64,000 bases of DNA from an uncultured Oscillospiraceae bacterium (GTDB lineage Bacteria; Bacillota; Clostridia; Oscillospirales; Acutalibacteraceae): positions 1 through 64,000 of the forward strand of contig URJZ01000004.1 in NCBI GenBank assembly GCA_900548305.1, read 5' to 3'. Shown here in pieces: positions 59,348-64,000 of this stretch. The notes under the pieces are model-generated. The model ran no database searches and had not been told where the DNA came from. It saw nothing but the letters and a program-made list of their open reading frames with translations. Numbering within the stretch: position 1 is the stretch's first letter; every line of letters begins with the position of its first letter. The translations under genes were made by a program, and so were the position numbers.

Positions 59348-61444
59348 TTACTTTACGCTAAATAATAGTCTGCCATAGGATGGAAACGGCCAATATTTAT
59401 CGCCCACCATACCTTCAAGTCTGTCTGCAATGGAGCGAGTGGCTTCCATTTGCATGAAAACAGCATTTCTGTAAGCGTATGCTGCGTCCTTCACATCGGT
59501 AATCTTTTCGGCCATTTCTACATTCTCTTCCAGCTTTTTGCAATTCTGGAACAAAGCATAGGAAAGGTCGGAAAGGTCTTTTAATAGGGATTCTTCCAGC
59601 TGACAACTAAGATCTAAATTTAACTGTTTTTTTGCAAGAGCAGCTTCACTTAAATCTTTTATGTATGCACATACTGCCGGAGTAATATCCCGCTTAACCA
59701 TGTCAATCATAGTTAAGGCTTCTATGTGAATCTGTTTGAAGTAGTTCTCGAGGGTGATTTCATAGCGAGAACGTATCTCCATTTCAGAAAGGACACCGTG
59801 TTTTTCAAAAAGCTCGATGTTTTGCTGATGAATGTAATAAGGAACAGCATCAGCAACGGAAGGTAAGTTTAACAATCCGCGTTTTTCTGCTTCTTTTACC
59901 CACTCTTCAGAGTAGTTGTTACCGTTAAAAATGATACGTTTGTGATTTTTGATGGTCGTACGAACTAAATCACTCAATGCAGATTGGAAATCGTCTGCTT
60001 GTTCCAATTTATCTGCAAATTCACAAAGGACATCGCCGATTGCGGTGTTTAAAATAAAGTTTGTGCAAGCAATAGATGCAGAAGATCCTAACATTCTAAA
60101 TTCAAACTTGTTGCCGGTAAAAGCAAAAGGAGAAGTTCGATTTCTGTCTGTAGTATCTTTTGCAAAAGATGGAAGCCCATCCACACCCACTTCCATATAA
60201 GAAGTTTTTTGTGCTTGGTACACGCTGCCATCTTCAATGCATTGAAGAATATCGGTTAGTTCATCTCCTAAAAAGATTGAAATAATAGCAGGTGGAGCTT
60301 CGTTAGAGCCTAAACGATGATCATTTCCGGCAGAAGCCGCAGAAAGTCGAATTAAATCTTGGTGTTCATCAACAGCTTTGATGATTGCCACTAAGAATAG
60401 TAAGAATTGCGCGTTATCTCTTGGAGATGCTCCCGGCTCTAATAAATTTACGCCGGTATCTGTGGCCATAGACCAGTTATTATGTTTTCCGCTGCCGTTG
60501 ACGCCTTTAAATGGTTTTTCGTGCAGCAAACATGCAAGATTATGTTTTGCAGCAATTCTTTTCATAACCTCCATAATCAATTGATTATGGTCGGTTGCCA
60601 CGTTACTGGTTGTGAACAATGGAGCCATTTCATGTTGACCGGGAGCTGCCTCATTGTGCTTTGTTTTAGATGGAATACCAAGTTTCCAAAGTTCTTCATC
60701 TAAATCTTTCATATAGGCGGAAACTCTTGGTTTAATTACACCAAAATAATGGTCTTCCAGTTCTTGACCTTTTGGTGGTCTTGCGCCCAAAAGGGTTCGA
60801 CCGGTATACAAAAGGTCTTTCCGTTGATTATAAACAGACTTGTCAATTAAAAAATATTCCTGTTCGGCACCTACAGTTGTTAATACATGTTTTGCACCGG
60901 TTGGATTACCAAATAGATTTAAAATACGCATTGCTTGTTTATCGACAACATCCATTGAGCGTAATAAGGGTGTTTTCTTGTCTAAAGCTTCTCCGCCATA
61001 GGAGCAAAATGCAGTTGGTATACATAAAGAGCCATCTTTAATAAATGCATTTGAAGTTGGGTCCCAAGCAGTATATCCGCGTGCTTCAAAGGTAGCGCGC
61101 AAACCGCCGGACGGAAAACTGGAAGCATCCGGTTCACCTTTAATCAGTTCTTTGCCTGAGAACTCCATAATAACTTTACTGTTATCAATTGGAGTCAAAA
61201 AGCTGTCATGCTTTTCGGCAGTAATACCGGTCATTGGTTGGAACCAGTGGGTATAGTGTGTTGCACCATGTTCCAAGGCCCAATTTTTCATAGCATTTGC
61301 AACAGAATTTGCCACATGAATATCCAGTGGTAAACCGTCTTCACGGGTCTTTTTTAAAGATTTATAAATCTCTTTTGGTAATCTGGCGCGCATAATATCG
61401 TCATTAAATACTAGCGCTCCAAACATTTCAGGAACTTTGCACAT
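59348..61444 (-). CDS. glnN: Glutamine synthetase type III
   Basis: The start is the ATG of MCKVPEMFGALVF at 61442-61444 with GAGGTG 6 bases upstream; an open extension of 28 codons runs into the leader hairpin. The 698-residue length and segments KGEPDASSFPSGGLRATFEA, NEAAPGQHEMAP, FKGVNGSGKHNNWSM and DHRLGSNEAPPA are those of the GSIII family. It makes glutamine from glutamate, ammonia and ATP. It is transcribed with amtB, giving an ammonium uptake and assimilation unit. Confidence 0.96.
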   Translation of the reverse strand: MCKVPEMFGALVFNDDIMRARLPKEIYKSLKKTREDGLPLDIHVANSVANAMKNWALEHGATHYTHWFQPMTGITAEKHDSFLTPIDNSKVIMEFSGKELIKGEPDASSFPSGGLRATFEARGYTAWDPTSNAFIKDGSLCIPTAFCSYGGEALDKKTPLLRSMDVVDKQAMRILNLFGNPTGAKHVLTTVGAEQEYFLIDKSVYNQRKDLLYTGRTLLGARPPKGQELEDHYFGVIKPRVSAYMKDLDEELWKLGIPSKTKHNEAAPGQHEMAPLFTTSNVATDHNQLIMEVMKRIAAKHNLACLLHEKPFKGVNGSGKHNNWSMATDTGVNLLEPGASPRDNAQFLLFLVAIIKAVDEHQDLIRLSAASAGNDHRLGSNEAPPAIISIFLGDELTDILQCIEDGSVYQAQKTSYMEVGVDGLPSFAKDTTDRNRTSPFAFTGNKFEFRMLGSSASIACTNFILNTAIGDVLCEFADKLEQADDFQSALSDLVRTTIKNHKRIIFNGNNYSEEWVKEAEKRGLLNLPSVADAVPYYIHQQNIELFEKHGVLSEMEIRSRYEITLENYFKQIHIEALTMIDMVKRDITPAVCAYIKDLSEAALAKKQLNLDLSCQLEESLLKDLSDLSYALFQNCKKLEENVEMAEKITDVKDAAYAYRNAVFMQMEATRSIADRLEGMVGDKYWPFPSYGRLLFSVK

Positions 61445-61516
61445 AGATTTCACCTCGTCCATAAGAGTCAAGGAATAACTCCATTCACTCCCTTCCGTAA
61501 ATATATAGTTATAACC

Positions 61517-61556
61517 AAAAAAGAGCACTATAGTGTTTTTCTACTACAGAACTCTT
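61517..61556 (-). terminator. Hairpin with T tract in glnN leader (possible attenuator)
   Basis: On the minus strand AAGAGTTCTGTAGT pairs with ACTATAGTGCTCTT (one mismatch, two G-U) around AGAAAAAC, followed by a run of T. It lies between the glnN promoter and its start codon, so read-through must be controlled or partial. Confidence 0.65.
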
Positions 61557-61574
61557 ACTTTGTTTATAGATTTT

Positions 61575-61603
61575 ATTATAAGATAGACATAGAAGAAAGT
61601 CAA
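61575..61603 (-). promoter_or_regulatory. Promoter of glnN-amtB
   Basis: On the minus strand TTGACT and TATAAT are separated by 17 bases, about 130 bases before glnN. Confidence 0.8.
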
Positions 61604-61710
61604 TGGTTTGCCTATACTTTGACTTATTTATCTATGTTATAAAATAATTAAAAAATTTAAGTTAAAAGCACCAAAAATTTTTCTTAGAACTTCTCAATAT
61701 TTTAAATTTA

Positions 61711-62235
61711 TTATGCCGAAGCCATAGAAGGAAGAAAAGTTCCGGTACGGAGTAATCTCTTTCTTAACGTTTGTAAACGGAAGCGATTATAGCGTTGAAT
61801 TGCAGTGCAAGGCATATTGATTAGTAAAACAACAAAAGTAAATAGAAAACTGTAGAGAGGAGGATTTGCAAAAAATGTAAAGATAATAGAAAGACTCTGT
61901 GTTTCGTGTATCCATTCGCCACGACAGGTTTCTGCTATAAATTCATTTAAATATTCAACGGAAACATCATTTGCCATATGCTCTTTGGAAAAACCGTTTT
62001 TTCCTGTAAATTGCGGGACATGTTCTTTCCATACATTTATTTTTAAGGTTTGTTTATAAAATTTTCCGTTTCGTTCAAATTTTTTCATTTGATATCTCGG
62101 TTTATTTTCATCAAATGCTGACTGGGGTAACTTTACACAAATTACAAATATAATTAGGTGATAAGCACCCACAATAACTAAATTCCAAAAGAACATATTA
62201 AATATTTCGGGAAATGTTGAGGCACGAAAAAGCAT
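61711..62235 (-). CDS. CrtO-like membrane acyltransferase family protein
   Basis: The 174-residue product has an N-terminal membrane segment (about 15-35), a loop with NVWKEHVPQFTGKNGFSKEH and FIAETCRGEWIHE, and a C-terminal membrane pair ending LINMPCTAIQRYNRFRLQTL. These match the glycosyl-4,4'-diaponeurosporenoate acyltransferase (CrtO) family, which in Staphylococcus finishes staphyloxanthin. No carotenoid genes are nearby, so the acceptor here is probably another glycolipid. AAAGGAG lies 6 bases before the ATG. Confidence 0.75.
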   Translation of the reverse strand: MLFRASTFPEIFNMFFWNLVIVGAYHLIIFVICVKLPQSAFDENKPRYQMKKFERNGKFYKQTLKINVWKEHVPQFTGKNGFSKEHMANDVSVEYLNEFIAETCRGEWIHETQSLSIIFTFFANPPLYSFLFTFVVLLINMPCTAIQRYNRFRLQTLRKRLLRTGTFLPSMASA

Positions 62236-62418
62236 AATATACTCCTTTCCTTTTTAATATCTATCCGTAATTTTACCATTATAACAAATACTATATTGAA
62301 ATTGTGAATTCTATGCGATGATTATGTGAAGATTTTCGATGAAATCTTTTGATACACCACCTATTGTAGTAAAATACCATAATCCATAATTTTTTGTTGA
62401 TATTAAAGGAGGATTGGC

Positions 62419-63447
62419 GTGAAAAGGATTACTGCAATATTAGTTACTTTACTTATCGGTACAATAATGCTGCTCAATCCTTGCTATATCTTTGCGCAAG
62501 ATACGGAAGATTATTTTACATTTACTGTCTCAAAAGAGAATGTTTTGCTAAATGATGAGATACGTATCGCTGTTATTGCTAACGAATTGAACATGAATGA
62601 AACCATTGCAGGATTCCGTGTAAATGTAGAGTATGATTCTTCAAAACTTACCTTAAAGAGAGTGGACACATCATCGCAGGTTGAAAGCGGTACTTTTCGC
62701 TACCACATAGCTGGAGATACTATGACAGGTATTTATGTTTGTGACGGAACAGCAGCTCCACAATTGACCGGGGAGTGTATGACACTAATATTCCGTGTCA
62801 ACGAGGATGCGTTTTTGGGGGAGACATCCGTTTCAGTCCAAATTGATCAAGTGGTAGATTGGAATGCAGAACAGTTACCGTCTGTTTCCAGTCTTACTTC
62901 TATATTTCATATAACACCGGAGTTTACAAAAGAGGCTGTTTTAACAAAATTAATTCCAAATCAGGGAACGTTAGAACCGGCCTTTGACCCTTATATTCAG
63001 GAATACTTTTTGCAGGTAGGACCGGAAATAGAGCAAATATTGTTTGAATTAGAAGCTGCTGATGGAGGAATTGCAAAGGTAAACCGAAAGAATTTAGGAA
63101 AGCAAGGCTCTACAACACAGTTTGTAATCACTGTGACCTCTTCAGATAAAAGGAATAAAAGTCAATATACAGTAAATGTGACACGTGGTGAAAAGATAAG
63201 AGAAGAGAGCGGCAAAAATAGTGCCCCCGATCGGAGCAAAATAAGTGGAACAACCAAACAAACCTCCGAAGAGGATATTGATGATGAAACGCCACATACA
63301 GATACCATATTTTATGGTGATAGAAATTTGTATATGATTGGAAATCAAATGCCTTCTTATTTAATATATATGATAGCAGGCGGTTTAGGTGTTTGCATAA
63401 TTGGGATTGTTGTTATAGTTCTGGTGATACGTAAAAAGAAGAGATAG
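62419..63447 (+). CDS. Surface protein with cohesin-type and cadherin-like beta-sandwich domains
   Basis: The 342-residue product starts at GTG after AAAGGAGG. It has a signal peptide (about 1-26), a cohesin-like domain at about 33-165 (IAGFRVNVEYDSSKLTLKRV, LIFRVNEDAFLGET), a cadherin-like beta-sandwich domain (PF12733 type) at about 170-255 (LIPNQGTLEPAFDPYIQEY ... YTVNVTRGE), a polar linker, and a C-terminal membrane segment with a KKKR tail. It could display or bind extracellular proteins. It has no dockerin partner in the window. Confidence 0.8.
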   Translation: MKRITAILVTLLIGTIMLLNPCYIFAQDTEDYFTFTVSKENVLLNDEIRIAVIANELNMNETIAGFRVNVEYDSSKLTLKRVDTSSQVESGTFRYHIAGDTMTGIYVCDGTAAPQLTGECMTLIFRVNEDAFLGETSVSVQIDQVVDWNAEQLPSVSSLTSIFHITPEFTKEAVLTKLIPNQGTLEPAFDPYIQEYFLQVGPEIEQILFELEAADGGIAKVNRKNLGKQGSTTQFVITVTSSDKRNKSQYTVNVTRGEKIREESGKNSAPDRSKISGTTKQTSEEDIDDETPHTDTIFYGDRNLYMIGNQMPSYLIYMIAGGLGVCIIGIVVIVLVIRKKKR

Positions 63448-63523
63448 CAAGTTGATTTTAGTATGATTATTAGTTAGAGATAGAGTATGATGATATTATT
63501 TTAAAAGATATTAAGATTATCTA

Positions 63524-63552
63524 TTGACTTATACTACAATTTCATATATAAT
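63524..63552 (+). promoter_or_regulatory. Promoter of initiator tRNA gene
   Basis: TTGACT and TATAAT are separated by 17 bases, 36 bases before the tRNA. Confidence 0.85.
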
Positions 63553-63556
63553 ACTA

Positions 63557-63581
63557 ATTACACCGAACGCATTGGTGTAAT
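63557..63581 (+). promoter_or_regulatory. Inverted repeat at tRNA transcription start
   Basis: ATTACACC and GGTGTAAT (8-bp perfect arms, 9-base spacer) lie right at the expected start of transcription. It may be an operator or a 5' leader hairpin of the pre-tRNA. Confidence 0.5.
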
Positions 63582-63588
63582 TTAATAT

Positions 63589-63665
<77 letters not shown>

Positions 63666-63671
63666 AATTGG

Positions 63672-63709
63672 AAGCTACATTTCAAATTTTTGGAATGTAG
63701 CTTTTTTGT
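63672..63709 (+). terminator. Terminator of tRNA-fMet
   Basis: AAGCTACATTTC pairs with GGAATGTAGCTT and is followed by TTTTTT-like T tract. Confidence 0.85.
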
Positions 63710-63786
63710 ATTTTATCTCGTTTGTTTTTCACCGATATTACACAAAAAGGGACGCATATGAAAATTTCGGATATGGAAGGAAGAAT

Positions 63787-64000
63787 ATGCGGATAAGAAA
63801 TCAAGAATTGAAAAATGTTATCCCACAAGCGTTTCATAGCAATCGTAATATATTGGAAAGTATAGAAGGTGCTATCTTGGGATTTGCTGTTGGAGATGCG
63901 CTAGGTGTACCCGTCGAATTTATGAGCCGTGAACAGTTGCGGTATGACTCTGTTGGGATATGCAGGAGGGACGCATAATCAGCCTGCAGGTACGTGGTCT
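63787..64000 (+). pseudogene. ADP-ribosylglycohydrolase-family gene, frameshifted and cut by window edge
   Basis: The ATG at 63787 follows GGAAGGAAG. The frame reads ESIEGAILGFAVGDALGVPVEFMSREQL, the N-terminal signature of ADP-ribosylglycohydrolases (DraG/ARH), which remove ADP-ribose from proteins or nucleic acids. After RYDSV the frame closes at a TAA (63976-63978). In a different frame, from about 63955 to the window end, GYAGGTHNQPAGTWS continues the family pattern GTHNQPAGTWSDD. An indel near 63952-63956 therefore breaks the gene, unless it is a sequencing error. The metal-binding residues lie beyond the window. Confidence 0.7.

Overview
The window is one stretch of chromosome from a low-GC, spore-forming, Gram-positive anaerobe, most likely a member of the Clostridia. 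The evidence is SpoIIQ and SpoIIID, a type III glutamine synthetase, FtsW/PBP and PBP5-type cell-wall genes, a 49-residue L33, many TTG starts, strong AGGAGG-type ribosome binding sites, a class A RNase P RNA, and no outer-membrane or LPS genes. No species can be named from the sequence. No phage, insertion sequence, integrase or CRISPR array was seen; the region looks like core chromosome with a surface-polysaccharide island.

Layout. 1-0.3 kb: two tandem copies of a 48-residue LysM microprotein (a third, diverged copy lies at 13.2 kb on the other strand). 0.4-7.7 kb: PepSY protein, lipoprotein, TfoX-like protein, then a minus-strand cell-wall operon (FHA-FtsW fusion, penicillin-binding protein, thioredoxin), a pyridoxal-kinase-type enzyme and a GlmU-like beta-helix protein. 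8-15 kb: 2-hydroxyacid dehydrogenase, a glycosyltransferase/acyltransferase pair, a lipoprotein carbonic anhydrase, and an RlmD-type methyltransferase. 15-20 kb: a small two-membrane-segment protein, two tandem NSS amino-acid transporters of equal length, a GNAT enzyme, ndk. 20-24 kb: a TPP-riboswitch-controlled thiamine-thiazole operon thiS-thiF-thiG-thiH-tenI, the last gene fused to a Cdd1-type helix-hairpin-helix domain. 24-27 kb: the two carboxyspermidine-pathway polyamine genes. 27-28 kb: spoIIQ and spoIIID, convergent.

28.8-38.6 kb: surface polysaccharide island. Two minus-strand membrane glycosyltransferases diverge from a six-gene plus-strand unit (UDP-galactopyranose mutase, four glycosyltransferases, an O-antigen-ligase-type polymerase) that has its own promoter and terminator. 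38.7-46.8 kb: lipoprotein, then a minus-strand operon ddl-murI-DUF1934-argS-homocysteine methyltransferase, a decayed acyltransferase-3 gene, and an uncharacterised protein. 46.9-50.5 kb: the classic rpmG-secE-nusG-rplK-rplA / rplJ-rplL block with L1-type leader sites and an L10 leader with attenuator. 50.6-57.2 kb: sbcCD with a third phosphoesterase, and a D,D-carboxypeptidase. 57.2-64 kb: rnpB, a glnN-amtB nitrogen-assimilation unit with a possible attenuator, a CrtO-like membrane acyltransferase, a cohesin-type surface protein, an initiator tRNA-Met, and an ADP-ribosylglycohydrolase reading frame that appears frameshifted at the window edge.

The most unusual items are the LysM microprotein family, the TenI-Cdd1 fusion, a set of near-loopless perfect palindromes in intergenic regions, a cluster of TTATCAATA sites, a homocysteine methyltransferase that stops inside what looks like a pterin-binding domain, and the short-leader hairpin in front of glnN.
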